Assembly (NCBI GenBank): GCA_041736465.1
Contig: JBGSTO010000174.1
Location: forward strand, 1 to 14,300
From: JAJUJL01 sp041736465
GTDB taxonomy: Bacteria; Chloroflexota; Anaerolineae; Anaerolineales; UBA4823
Length of the DNA: 14,300 bases
Direction of reading: 5' to 3'
In this document: positions 6,676-14,204 of the stretch, piece by piece
Numbering within the stretch: the first letter of the stretch is position 1
Layout: every line of letters starts with the position of its first letter
Position numbers and translations under genes: made by a program
Notes under the pieces: generated by a model
Seen by the model: the letters and a program-made list of their open reading frames with translations, nothing else
Database searches by the model: none
Told to the model about the DNA's origin: nothing

Positions 6676-7548
6676 CTAAGCCATTTCTGGCACTGCATCC
6701 GCCAGATGTACCATTTCAGCGCTGGCATCCCACAGCTTCTTGGCGACAGCACGATCAACAGCTTGTGGGGCCGGTTGGGTTACTTTGCAATCCACGAAGT
6801 ATTTTCCGGTAGTGCTTTTTACCTCTGGTGAGGACGCCAGGTAGATGGAAGTTTTCGCACCTTTTTCCGGAGAACGTGCAATCAGTGGTATGACTACCCC
6901 CATTATTTTCATCATGAAGCCAGGATTATTTTTCCCGAATCCCGTACTCGTTAAGCCTGGATGCAGCGCATTCACGGTCACGCCCGTTCCCTCCAAGCGA
7001 CGAGCCAGTTCAGTGGTAAACAGGATGTTCGCCAACTTGGAATTCCCATATGGCCCGAAGCTTGAGTAGGAACGTTCGCCCTGAAGATTTTCGAAATCAA
7101 TTTTGCCGCCTGAATGCGCGTCAGAAGAAACATTGATGATCCGTGCCGGAGTGCTGGCTTTGATCGTATCGAGCAGCAAATTCGTTAACAGGAAGTAGGC
7201 GAGATGATTGAGGGCAAGGGTCATTTCGATTCCATCCACACTTAGCTGGCGTGTCGTGAATGTTCCACCGGCGTTGTTGAGCAAGACATGCAGGTGCGCA
7301 TATCTGCTCTGGAACTCATCCGCTAACCGCCGCACTTCTTTCTGTGAAGATAAATCAGCCAGCAGTGAGTCAACGTTCATGTTCCCGCTTGCCGTGCGAA
7401 TCTCCTCCACAACTTGAGATGTCTTAAGCTCATTCCGCCCAACAAGAACAACCGTTGCGCCCATTCGGGCGAGAGCCTGGGCTGTAGCCTTGCCAATGCC
7501 GTTGGTTGCGCCTGTAATCAGGCAAATCTTTCCTAGCATCGCCATCAT
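6676..7548 (-). CDS. Short-chain dehydrogenase/reductase, retinol-dehydrogenase-like (290 aa)
   Basis: This is a classical SDR that uses NAD(P)(H) to oxidise alcohols or reduce carbonyls in the cytosol. Every core motif is present: TGATNGIG (12-19) for the cofactor, NNAG (91-94), Asn114, Ser141 or Ser142 in NVSSDAH, and the Tyr167-Lys171 pair in YGNSK, followed by HPG (196-198). GRNELK after the second strand suggests an Arg that could favour NADP(H). The length and the long C-terminal part resemble the retinol dehydrogenase/WWOX-like branch, a family where substrates vary widely. AAGGAG is five bases from the ATG at 7548, while in-frame Met codons 2 and 4 are less well placed. It lies 67 bases after MDR-4 and before a DUF4386 gene, in one transcription direction. 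Confidence 0.93.
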   Translation of the reverse strand: MMAMLGKICLITGATNGIGKATAQALARMGATVVLVGRNELKTSQVVEEIRTASGNMNVDSLLADLSSQKEVRRLADEFQSRYAHLHVLLNNAGGTFTTRQLSVDGIEMTLALNHLAYFLLTNLLLDTIKASTPARIINVSSDAHSGGKIDFENLQGERSYSSFGPYGNSKLANILFTTELARRLEGTGVTVNALHPGLTSTGFGKNNPGFMMKIMGVVIPLIARSPEKGAKTSIYLASSPEVKSTTGKYFVDCKVTQPAPQAVDRAVAKKLWDASAEMVHLADAVPEMA

Positions 7549-7615
7549 CGTTTCTCCTTCGTCTTTCGTCTTTTATATGCAGTCTCATGACAGCATGTGC
7601 AGCGATTGGTCAGGT

Positions 7616-8596
7616 TTAGTTAATTTTCGCCACAGTGATGACAACTTTGCCCATGGCATGACCTTGATCAAGATACCGGATCGCGTCAGCCACTTCGCCG
7701 AGCGGGAAACACCGATCGATCACAGGGACAACTTTCCCGGCTTCCACAAGCTCTTTGATAAACGCAAGATCCTGCCTGTTTGGCTTTGCCAGCATGTTAC
7801 CCATTTTCTGACCCCCGCTCTTTGAATACCAGGGTCCGAGCATCATCGCCTGGGTCATTTGCGTCATCGATCCACCGCTCATGACATACGTTCCCTTTGG
7901 AGCTAATGCGCGCCGGTAATCGGAAATCGATCGATCTCCGTTTGCAGCCAGGATCAGGTCATACTGCTGCCCATTTTGAGTAAAATCTTCCTGTGTATAA
8001 TCGATCACATGGTCTGCCCCAAGCGAGCGAACCATGTCCATTTTCTTCGTGCTGCACACGCCGGTCACTTCCGCCCCGAAGGCTTTGGCAATCTGCACCG
8101 CAAATGTGCCCACACCACCAGATGCACCATTAATCAGAACCCTTTGTCCTGAGCGAATCTTTCCTTTATCGCGCAGTCCCTGTAAGGCAGTAACCGCCGC
8201 CATGGGCACAGCCGCTGCTTCTTCGAAGGAAATGTTGGCCGGTTTCAGGACCAATGCATCTGCACGAGCACAGGCGTATTCCGCAAAACCACCCCAACCA
8301 CCCGCAGATATATCTCCGAACACCTCATCACCAGGCTCAAACTGTTGAACGTTACGACCAACCGCTTCAACCCGCCCAGCGATGTCAGAGCCGAGGATCT
8401 TATTTTTTGGTTTTAAAAGCCCAGAACTCAAGCGAATCAGGAACGGATCCGCTCTGAGGAGATGCAGGTCAGCCGCATTGACGGATACCGCGATCACTTT
8501 TATCAAGACCTCGTCGTCATTCGGAGTGGGCTTAGCCACTTCTTTGAACTCAAGAACATCCGGAGATCCGTACTTTGTGTAAATAATTGCTTTCAT
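7616..8596 (-). CDS. MDR-4: medium-chain NAD(P)-dependent oxidoreductase (326 aa)
   Basis: This is a zinc-independent medium-chain dehydrogenase of the same type as MDR-1 to MDR-3. The GroES-like domain carries LGSDIAGR (68-75), with Ser-Asp where zinc enzymes have His-Glu. The Rossmann loop is NGASGGVG (156-163), followed by VQIAKAFGAEVTGV and HVIDYTQEDFTQ. It is most like MDR-3 but lacks that protein's insertion, so it probably shows the normal form of this sub-branch. A ribosome-binding site (AAAGG) precedes the ATG. The leader (GATCAAATAAGGA) resembles the leaders of the relict MDR start and the DUF2255 gene. It stands between a DUF4386 gene and the SDR, apart from the MDR-3/2/1 run. Confidence 0.93.
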   Translation of the reverse strand: MKAIIYTKYGSPDVLEFKEVAKPTPNDDEVLIKVIAVSVNAADLHLLRADPFLIRLSSGLLKPKNKILGSDIAGRVEAVGRNVQQFEPGDEVFGDISAGGWGGFAEYACARADALVLKPANISFEEAAAVPMAAVTALQGLRDKGKIRSGQRVLINGASGGVGTFAVQIAKAFGAEVTGVCSTKKMDMVRSLGADHVIDYTQEDFTQNGQQYDLILAANGDRSISDYRRALAPKGTYVMSGGSMTQMTQAMMLGPWYSKSGGQKMGNMLAKPNRQDLAFIKELVEAGKVVPVIDRCFPLGEVADAIRYLDQGHAMGKVVITVAKIN

Positions 8597-8666
8597 TGTG
8601 GTTACCTTTCCTTATTTGATCCTTGGTGGACCGAAATCAAAGGCAATGGTCATAACGATTACTCGC

Positions 8667-8696
8667 GGTGGCCTGGGCGCCCACATCCAGGCCACC
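8667..8696. other. Perfect 10-bp inverted repeat in the DUF4386/MDR-4 gap
   Basis: GGTGGCCTGG (8667-8676) and CCAGGCCACC (8687-8696) pair perfectly around a 10-base loop. It lies in the 182-base gap after the DUF4386 gene and before MDR-4. No T-run follows on the minus strand, so it is not a textbook terminator. It could stall or stabilise mRNA, or serve as a protein-binding site. Confidence 0.6.
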
Positions 8697-8778
8697 CCAT
8701 ATTCTCCAAGACATGCACTGTTATCCGCTCAGAGGCTTAATCTATCTTGGACGGCAATCGCGAATAGGCCTGTTTGGA

Positions 8779-9510
8779 CTATGATACAAGTGGGTCGGCC
8801 AGGATGACTGGACTTGCAGTCTTTTGTACGAAGGCTGAAGAATTGAACCCTTTTGCGATCAGCCACACTCCTATGGAAACCTCCCAAAGGCCACCAGGAA
8901 GCGAGGAAATCAGGCCCAGACCGGACCCCATGATTTCCGACAACATCCCGACGAAAATGATTGCGTATCCCACCAGGCCCCAGATGGCGAAAAACCGCGG
9001 AACCAACTTTGATTTATACAATGTGTAGCAAAGCATCAGACCAGAAACCCCAAGGGCGCTCATGCCGATTGCATACGCATACTGGCTGCCCTGTACAGTC
9101 ACAGCGCTCAATGCCTGAAGATAGGCAGTGCCGTTGGCAGCCGTCTTCAAATACTCGCTGCCCAGTGGAATTTGGAGCAGTAAGAGAAGGACCATGACCG
9201 CAATAAAGACAGCGTCGACGATCCGGAAAGCGAGATAGCCAATAGCCATGCGCTCACTGTGCGGCTTGAGGACCGGGAACATCAAGACCCCGTGAGCGGC
9301 GTCGCCAATGACGGCCAACAACCAGAGTATCGCGCCGATTGTCACCATCAAGCTGTTTGCGACAACCGTGGATAGGTGATCCGGCACACTGATCGTGGAT
9401 TGGATCATCATGTTCCCCCCAATGCCTACCGCGAACCCTGCTACGTACATTGCCCCCACAAAGGTTGCTGTCTTTCTAAACATATTCGTTCCTTCTTTGG
9501 TGGTCACCAT
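8779..9510 (-). CDS. DUF4386 family membrane protein (243 aa)
   Basis: This protein shows the standard DUF4386 plan. A first helix follows FRKTATFVGAMYVAGF (11-26). VVANSLMVTIGAILWLLAVIGDAAHGVLMFPVLK spans two regions. SERMAIGYLAFRIVDAVFI (85-103) is the family's typical RIVDA segment. LCYTLYKSKLVPRFFAIWGLVGY (160-182) comes near the end. Six hydrophobic segments can be counted. No function is established for the family. Two starts are possible: 9510, with AAGGAG five bases upstream, and 9483 (MFRKTATF), with GAAGGA upstream. I keep 9510 for its stronger site, though family members often begin near the second. It is followed at 182 bases by MDR-4. Confidence 0.88.
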   Translation of the reverse strand: MVTTKEGTNMFRKTATFVGAMYVAGFAVGIGGNMMIQSTISVPDHLSTVVANSLMVTIGAILWLLAVIGDAAHGVLMFPVLKPHSERMAIGYLAFRIVDAVFIAVMVLLLLLQIPLGSEYLKTAANGTAYLQALSAVTVQGSQYAYAIGMSALGVSGLMLCYTLYKSKLVPRFFAIWGLVGYAIIFVGMLSEIMGSGLGLISSLPGGLWEVSIGVWLIAKGFNSSAFVQKTASPVILADPLVS

Positions 9511-9642
9511 AACGTCTCCTTGTTGAATGATTCATTGGACTGATCTTGCGTAAAACTTTACTTGCCCATCCTCTTCCGGAGAGCTTAAACTAGTGTGGAA
9601 TTTTTCAAAGACTGATCTCCTTTCTCAGCACCTTGCCCCGAA

Positions 9643-9915
9643 TTATTGCTTGACATCTTGCGCATTTCCCTGGTCGGATTTCACGGGATCGACCGAGATC
9701 AATGGCATGCCCAAATCACGCACTTTTTTGATCAATCCATGCAACGCGGCTTGATCAACCACCGGGCCGGTTAAAAGTGTATTGCCGTTATCTTCCAGAG
9801 TGATGGTCATGCCCGCAAACCAGTCTGTCCATAGGTGACCCAGATGGCCCTTGATCCTGATTTCATAAATCACCGGTTGACCTGGATCACTTTTTGCGAT
9901 GAGTTTGTTTGACAT
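9643..9915 (-). CDS. Conserved hypothetical protein (90 aa)
   Basis: This is a small soluble protein with no known function. The core YEIRIKGHLGHLWTDWFAGM, then TITLEDNGNTLLTGPVVDQA, then LHGLIKKVRDLGMPLISV, matches a family I remember as widespread in Actinobacteria and Chloroflexota. Its members often sit beside regulators or enzymes. The frame extends to a GTG at 9957 and contains another ATG at 9942. I prefer 9915 (MSNKLI), because GAGG lies nine bases upstream and the core starts soon after. It lies downstream of the LuxR regulator, with a palindrome and a possible -10 box in between. It may therefore have its own controlled promoter. Confidence 0.75.
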   Translation of the reverse strand: MSNKLIAKSDPGQPVIYEIRIKGHLGHLWTDWFAGMTITLEDNGNTLLTGPVVDQAALHGLIKKVRDLGMPLISVDPVKSDQGNAQDVKQ

Positions 9916-9974
9916 TACCGTGTACCTCGTGTGGTCGGCCATCACCTTCCGTGCCACTTAATCAATGTGGAGTT

Positions 9975-9980
9975 AGTATA
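9975..9980 (-). promoter_or_regulatory. Possible -10 box for the 90-aa protein
   Basis: The minus strand reads TATACT here, one base from the consensus, about 60 bases before the proposed start at 9915. No good -35 box is seen at 16-18 bases (the match is CTATAC-like). Expression would therefore depend on an activator or on a non-standard sigma factor. Confidence is low. Confidence 0.3.
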
Positions 9981-10004
9981 TCTACAACGTGGAATTAACG
10001 TATA

Positions 10005-10018
10005 GACACTTAAGTGTC
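10005..10018. promoter_or_regulatory. 14-bp perfect palindrome, operator candidate
   Basis: GACACTTAAGTGTC is a perfect palindrome between the LuxR regulator gene and the 90-aa protein. It lies about 25 bases upstream of the possible -10 box, next to where a -35 would be. Its size and position suit a dimeric DNA-binding protein. The neighbouring LuxR regulator is a candidate binder, but nothing in the sequence proves it. It has no T-run, which argues against a terminator. Confidence 0.4.
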
Positions 10019-10144
10019 GTTTGGGGGTATTGTTTTTGAGGGATTGAGAGGGAAGAAGGATTAAAGCAATGGCTCTAGAGACCGCCGACATTAGACCCAC
10101 TTCGAGCGCGTGCAGTTCTTGATGCCAGATTTACGCGAATATTT

Positions 10145-12823
10145 TTATTTCGTTAACAACAGATCCAACTCGTGGGCACGGGCGATAGCTTCAGTGCGAC
10201 TTTGTACCCGTAGTTTGCTGTAGATTTTCTGATTATGCCCTTTCACAGTATTCAAGGCGAGGAAAAGCCGCTGGCTGATCTCACGATTCGAGAGACCTTG
10301 GGCAATGAGTCGTAGTACTTCCAACTCGCGTTGGCTCAGAGGCTCATCCAATTCAGATTGAGGATGTTGTTTTAGCGAGGGGACAGGAAGATCTGTTTCT
10401 TTTTTGGGAAATGCCATTAATAACCGCTGGATATAAACTGGCGCAACCCCTCGCTTAAAGGTTTCTTTGAGCAGATTCTTCATCGATTGGCCTTCATCCA
10501 CAAAGATGCGGATGAAGCCGCCCTGCTCTGCCAGCGCTAGCGCGTCAGCCAGCACTTGCACAGCCCTATCCATTTCGCCATTCGCTCGCAGAGCGACCGC
10601 ATGGAGCGTGATCGCCTGTAGAACCATAGCCTTGAGCCGTTCATCCACCCAACCCTTTGCCTCCACCTGCTGGCGTAATGGTTCCAGCACCGCCCACGCC
10701 GTGGCCGGGTCTCCCCGGGCCAGATGTACCCGGGCCTGGCTGATGGGGAGTTTGTGCTTCTCAGCCAAATGAGCGGCTGCTGCCAGATTTCCCTGGTGAA
10801 GCATCGTAATCACCTGTGCGGCAGCAATCTCAGGCATCATAAACACGAAGTTATGCCGGCGCACGAACTCTTCAGCCTCATCCAAAACAGCGATCGCACC
10901 GGATACATCTCCCTGGGCAAGTTTCAGACGGGCTAGAAACACCGCATACGAAGCGGACGTGCTGACGCTTTCCATTTGACGAGTCAGTTGGGCGCATTGT
11001 TGCCCGTGCTGTTGGGCGGTATCCAGATCATTCCATTGGTAGTAGACCCGGGCCAGACCAAGGTGCGCTTCACTGGCCATCCTTTGCGGCGGATCACCGG
11101 CCAATTGCAAGGCGCGCCTGTAGGTCTCTGATGCCAAAGAAAGCTGATTGTTTGCTTCCTGTAATTGACCGAGATTTATTGTGGCCGCTGTAGTGTAGAT
11201 AGAGTTCCCAAACGACTCACCGATTGATATGACTTCGGTATAGGCCTTGCTGGCCGCGGCGCGGTCTCCCTGAAGCTGATAAGCATACCCCAACGTCCAG
11301 GTAGTGGCAGTACGGACTTGCAGATTATCGGGGTGCAGATACTCAAGGGCGCGGCGCGACTGGTTAATGATGGTTTCTACATCGTGCTGAATGACTGCCA
11401 ACGTAGCCCGCATGGAGGCAATTCGGCCTATAAGGTCTTTGCTTCCTTCGTCTGGTTTGGCGCCTTGCAAGATTGCAGCATCTAACGCCACTTCGGCAGC
11501 TAGTAGTTTCTGTTCGACGGCGGTATGTTGTCCGCCAAATAATAGCGTCGAAGCATACGTCACCCACAATGAAGGCCTAGCATCTAATACGGTCTTGGGC
11601 AGCGATTGCATCCAGTTTAGAATAGGGGCACCCGCGCCACGAAATTGCAAAGGCATACCCTTCCCCTCAATCAGATACTCTGCACGCTCGATATCATAGG
11701 CAGCCGCCGCATGTTGAAAAGCTTCAATCTCCATACCATTGTGCTCATACCACTCACTCGCCCGCTGGTGCAAAGAAGGTACTTGATCGGGCTGCTCCTT
11801 CATCAAGTGCACATGGAGAACATCTGCAAAAAGGTGGTGGTAACGAAACCAGTATCGCTTATCATCCAAAGCGGAGACAAACAGGTTACCTCGCTCCAGG
11901 GTCTCTAACATGGCCTTGCCTTCTTGCTGCGCGGTGACGGCATCGCACAGCGGGCCGCTTAACCAGTCGAGGATGGAGGTCTGGAGCAAGAAGCTCCGGA
12001 CTCTTTCGGACTGACGCTGCAAGACCTCCTCGACCAGATAGTCCACGATGTACTGGTTATCCCCGGCGAAAGCCCTGATGAAACCGAATACGTCCGCTCG
12101 CCCTCGCATGGAGAGCGCCGCCAGTTGGAGCCCAGCAACCCAGCCTTCGGTGCGGGATTCCAGAGCGGCGATTTCTTCTAACGAGAGATTGAGACCCATC
12201 GTTTGGTTGAGAAAATCGGCGGCTTCGGAAGGGGTGAAACGCAAATCGGCGGCGCGCACTTCAGTCAATTGGTTCCGGGCGCGTAAGCGAGCCAGCGGTA
12301 GATTTGGATCCTCACGGGAGGTTATAACCAGGTGCATCTGCGGCGGCAGATGCTCGAGCATAAAGGTGAGGGCTTTGTCGATGGAAGTCGACACGTCAGC
12401 CGGTCTGGCGTCGATAACGTGGTAGTCGTCCAGAACGAGAGCAAAGTTTTCCGGGAATGCGGCAATCTCATTGAGTAAGATGGTCAGGATCGCTTCAAAA
12501 GGTGGGAGCAAAGGAGTTTGCAAAAGTGCCATGGCATTCTTGCCGATCTTCGCATCCAACTTTTGTAAAGCTGCGATAAAGTATGCCCAAAAACGTACGG
12601 GGTCATTATCTCCGTCGTCAAGGGAGACCCAGGTGACGCAGCGCTCGCTTTGTGGGATCCATTCGCTCAGCATTGTCGTCTTCCCGAAACCCACCGGGGC
12701 AGAGATGAGGGTCAGTTTACGGTGCAGGCCCTCGTTCAGCTGCTCGATCAAGCGAGGGCGGGGGACGAGTTGCGCTCGAGGTGGAGGGATATAGAGTTTA
12801 GTGGCTAAAATTGGCGTAGCCAT
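10145..12823 (-). CDS. MalT-like LuxR-family transcriptional regulator (892 aa)
   Basis: This is a large signal-responsive transcription activator of the STAND ATPase class. The N-terminal NTPase domain has a Walker A-like APVGFGKTT (Lys48) and a Walker B VLDDYH (Asp132-Asp133). A winged-helix and helical region follows. The middle (about 400-800) is alpha-helical and TPR-like, where MalT relatives sense ligands. The last 64 residues are a GerE-type helix-turn-helix (LSQRELEVLRLIAQGLSNRE, then TVKGHNQKIYSKL). Length and domain order match MalT, and the opening ILATKLYIPPPR is typical of Chloroflexota members, so the start is secure. No Shine-Dalgarno precedes the ATG, and a TATAAT sits six bases upstream. 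Translation may be leaderless. Its targets may be the nearby oxidoreductase and membrane genes, which is inferred from position only. Confidence 0.95.
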   Translation of the reverse strand: MATPILATKLYIPPPRAQLVPRPRLIEQLNEGLHRKLTLISAPVGFGKTTMLSEWIPQSERCVTWVSLDDGDNDPVRFWAYFIAALQKLDAKIGKNAMALLQTPLLPPFEAILTILLNEIAAFPENFALVLDDYHVIDARPADVSTSIDKALTFMLEHLPPQMHLVITSREDPNLPLARLRARNQLTEVRAADLRFTPSEAADFLNQTMGLNLSLEEIAALESRTEGWVAGLQLAALSMRGRADVFGFIRAFAGDNQYIVDYLVEEVLQRQSERVRSFLLQTSILDWLSGPLCDAVTAQQEGKAMLETLERGNLFVSALDDKRYWFRYHHLFADVLHVHLMKEQPDQVPSLHQRASEWYEHNGMEIEAFQHAAAAYDIERAEYLIEGKGMPLQFRGAGAPILNWMQSLPKTVLDARPSLWVTYASTLLFGGQHTAVEQKLLAAEVALDAAILQGAKPDEGSKDLIGRIASMRATLAVIQHDVETIINQSRRALEYLHPDNLQVRTATTWTLGYAYQLQGDRAAASKAYTEVISIGESFGNSIYTTAATINLGQLQEANNQLSLASETYRRALQLAGDPPQRMASEAHLGLARVYYQWNDLDTAQQHGQQCAQLTRQMESVSTSASYAVFLARLKLAQGDVSGAIAVLDEAEEFVRRHNFVFMMPEIAAAQVITMLHQGNLAAAAHLAEKHKLPISQARVHLARGDPATAWAVLEPLRQQVEAKGWVDERLKAMVLQAITLHAVALRANGEMDRAVQVLADALALAEQGGFIRIFVDEGQSMKNLLKETFKRGVAPVYIQRLLMAFPKKETDLPVPSLKQHPQSELDEPLSQRELEVLRLIAQGLSNREISQRLFLALNTVKGHNQKIYSKLRVQSRTEAIARAHELDLLLTK

Positions 12824-12826
12824 AGA

Positions 12827-13072
12827 TCAATTATAATCTGCTATCCGTTTCCACACTGCGAGTGCAATATGGACGCACGAAACCCCATGCTTCTCAGCGC
12901 TGTGCAGCGCCTTCTGGAACTGCCGCTCGAACTTGGCGGAGGTGCCGGTATAGCGGGCCTTGCCAGCCTTCACCACCTCATGCAGCGCTTCCATCATCTC
13001 CTCGATTGAGGTTTGGTGCTCCCAGCCATGGATCTGGTACAGGGCTACGGGATTTACCTCCCTTGAAATTGA
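12827..13072 (-). pseudogene. Aldo/keto reductase remnant
   Basis: Read on the minus strand from about 13045, the frame gives VALYQIHGWEHQTSIEEMME, then ALHEVVKAGKARYTGTSAKF, then ERQFQKALHSAEKHG. This is the middle of an aldo/keto reductase of the YghZ/potassium-channel-beta type, around the segment that follows the catalytic region. It then joins GVSCVHIALAVWKRIA, which resembles a much later part of the same fold (GVSxxQIALAW). That implies an internal deletion of roughly 100 or more residues. There is no start codon and both ends are missing; the frame closes at TGA (12827-12829). It is in the same frame as the DUF2255 gene, separated by that gene's TAG. A ribosome-binding-like GGGAGG precedes it, without a start. 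Confidence 0.8.
12830..12835 (-). promoter_or_regulatory. Perfect TATAAT -10 box just upstream of the regulator
   Basis: The minus strand reads TATAAT with only six bases before the ATG of the LuxR gene. A transcript starting at the normal distance would begin at or next to the start codon. No clear -35 box is found at 16-18 bases. The box overlaps the end of the decayed aldo/keto reductase frame. Confidence 0.5.
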
Positions 13073-13459
13073 CTATGCGTTGGTTGTGCGTGGCATGATT
13101 TTGATGGTTGCGGCTTGAGCAGCGGGAACCACCATCGGAGCAACGTACTGTGGGTAGCGGCGGTACTTGGTGAGGTACGCGGCATCGATCTGGCTGTTGG
13201 TGTCCGGAGAGGACTCCTCCACAAAGGTGACATCCTTCTCCACGCCGCCAGCCCAGATACGGCCTGCATACCGCACCTGAACGCCGCGGAACCAGGCGGA
13301 GGTGCGCCCGTTCACAGACCGGATGTAGAGATCGTCGCCGAGGCGCACGACCCAAATCGTAACCGGTTTTCGCAGCGTGCCGTCACCTCGGAGTGACGCG
13401 ATCTCCAGCTCCTCTGCGTTCCCAATCCTGGTGAGCTCGTCGCTCGTCCATGTAGTCAT
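13073..13459 (-). CDS. DUF2255 family protein (128 aa)
   Basis: This is a small soluble protein of unknown function. The order of segments fits DUF2255: WTSDELTRIGNAEELEIASL at the start, then KPVTIWVVRLGDDLYIRSV with GRTSAWFRGV, and later DAAYLTKYRRY. It is about as long as family members, which often occur next to short-chain dehydrogenases and similar enzymes. AAAGGAG stands eight bases before the ATG. The bases just upstream (ATGACAGATCAATAAAGGA) are the edge of dispersed repeat copy C, so the repeat may supply the ribosome-binding site. The dead aldo/keto reductase follows it. Confidence 0.85.
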   Translation of the reverse strand: MTTWTSDELTRIGNAEELEIASLRGDGTLRKPVTIWVVRLGDDLYIRSVNGRTSAWFRGVQVRYAGRIWAGGVEKDVTFVEESSPDTNSQIDAAYLTKYRRYPQYVAPMVVPAAQAATIKIMPRTTNA

Positions 13460-13468
13460 TGGCGCATC

Positions 13469-13565
13469 TCCTTTATTGATCTGTCATCCTGAGAGCCAAT
13501 CCTGTGGATTGGACAGCGAAGGATCTATTTCCTTTTGCATCGCCCACGACCGGTCATGCCGCCGC
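13469..13565. repeat. Dispersed repeat copy C
   Basis: The 24 bases from 13469 to 13492 match copy B with one difference. GAAGGATCTA-TTCCTT and GC-T-GCCCAC then follow as in copy B. Compared with B, this copy carries an extra 7-bp hairpin, CCAATCC/GGATTGG with a 3-base loop (13496-13512). It fills the gap between the small membrane protein and DUF2255. Its right end appears to run into the last codons and stop of the membrane protein gene, which hints that insertion reshaped that protein's C-terminus. Confidence 0.7.
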
Positions 13566-14039
13566 ACCGCTATTATGGGTCATCATCTCCCATGCCAGCC
13601 CATGACCGGTCAGGATAATGACCGTAAGCAGGAAAGCTTCCACCTGGATAGGCGGCAGTCCGGTAAGCGCGGCGAGGCCGGGGAACAAACCCAGCACCAG
13701 CACAACCAGATAAAGCACGATCACCAGCCAGCGGCTGCGGGCAAAAAAACCAGGGGTGTTCATATTGCTGATCTGTCCCATCAATCTTGCTGTGAAGAAC
13801 ATGCCTGCCAGCGCCAAGATCACAAAGACCAACCGCCAGACCAGCTTGTTATCCCCGCCGATCTGTGCTCCCACCGCCATCGCCCCAGGGATCAGAAAGG
13901 AGGCATATACCCCACCTGCCAGGCTGCGCATCTGTGGATTGTTCAGCCATTCCTGGCGTCCCTCGACCACATTCCACCACAGGCCGGTCAATGCGAAACA
14001 GATACCGCTCATGATTCCATAAACGCCAGATAGGTCCAT
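13554..14039 (-). CDS. Small integral membrane protein of unknown family (161 aa)
   Basis: I do not recognise this gene. From the ATG at 14039 the product has four or five hydrophobic segments (about 5-24, 41-60, 67-86, 103-127 and 134-152), with RARSRW-like basic loops between them. No catalytic motif is seen. The frame continues to 14120. The start at 14039 is preferred because AAGGGAGGG stands directly upstream and because the first helix begins right after it. The last residues (THNSGAAA) and the stop lie in the edge of repeat copy C. It is read in the same direction as the upstream tRNA-Arg, 165 bases away, and as the DUF2255 gene downstream. Confidence 0.75.
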   Translation of the reverse strand: MDLSGVYGIMSGICFALTGLWWNVVEGRQEWLNNPQMRSLAGGVYASFLIPGAMAVGAQIGGDNKLVWRLVFVILALAGMFFTARLMGQISNMNTPGFFARSRWLVIVLYLVVLVLGLFPGLAALTGLPPIQVEAFLLTVIILTGHGLAWEMMTHNSGAAA

Positions 14040-14155
14040 AATCCCTCCCTTGTGGGTTGCTTCTGCGGCGATCTCGAAGCAGAACGGGGTTTTGCTGCCC
14101 TGCCTTCGCAGATCTTGCACAGCCTATTATCTCACTATACCCGCCTTTAAACACT

Positions 14156-14183
14156 CACTCCCATACCATCCGGTACGGGAGTG
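14156..14183 (-). terminator. Hairpin downstream of tRNA-Arg
   Basis: On the minus strand a 12-bp stem forms around a 4-base loop. It has one G-U pair, and the same pair would be A-C on the plus strand. That points to a minus-strand RNA. It begins about 20 bases after the tRNA end and is followed by GTGTTTAAA, a weak U-run. Termination of the tRNA transcript is the simplest reading. Confidence 0.5.
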
Positions 14184-14204
14184 CTGCTGCATTTCCTGCC
14201 AAGG

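Noticed and set aside
9511..9642. Possible TTGAAA -35 promoter for the DUF4386 gene
   Set aside because: No acceptable -10 box was found at the right spacing, so it was not listed.
13377..14033. Plus-strand open frame of 218 codons
   Set aside because: It lies opposite the membrane protein and repeat copy C, has no ribosome-binding site, and its His/Gln-rich composition is typical of an antisense shadow.
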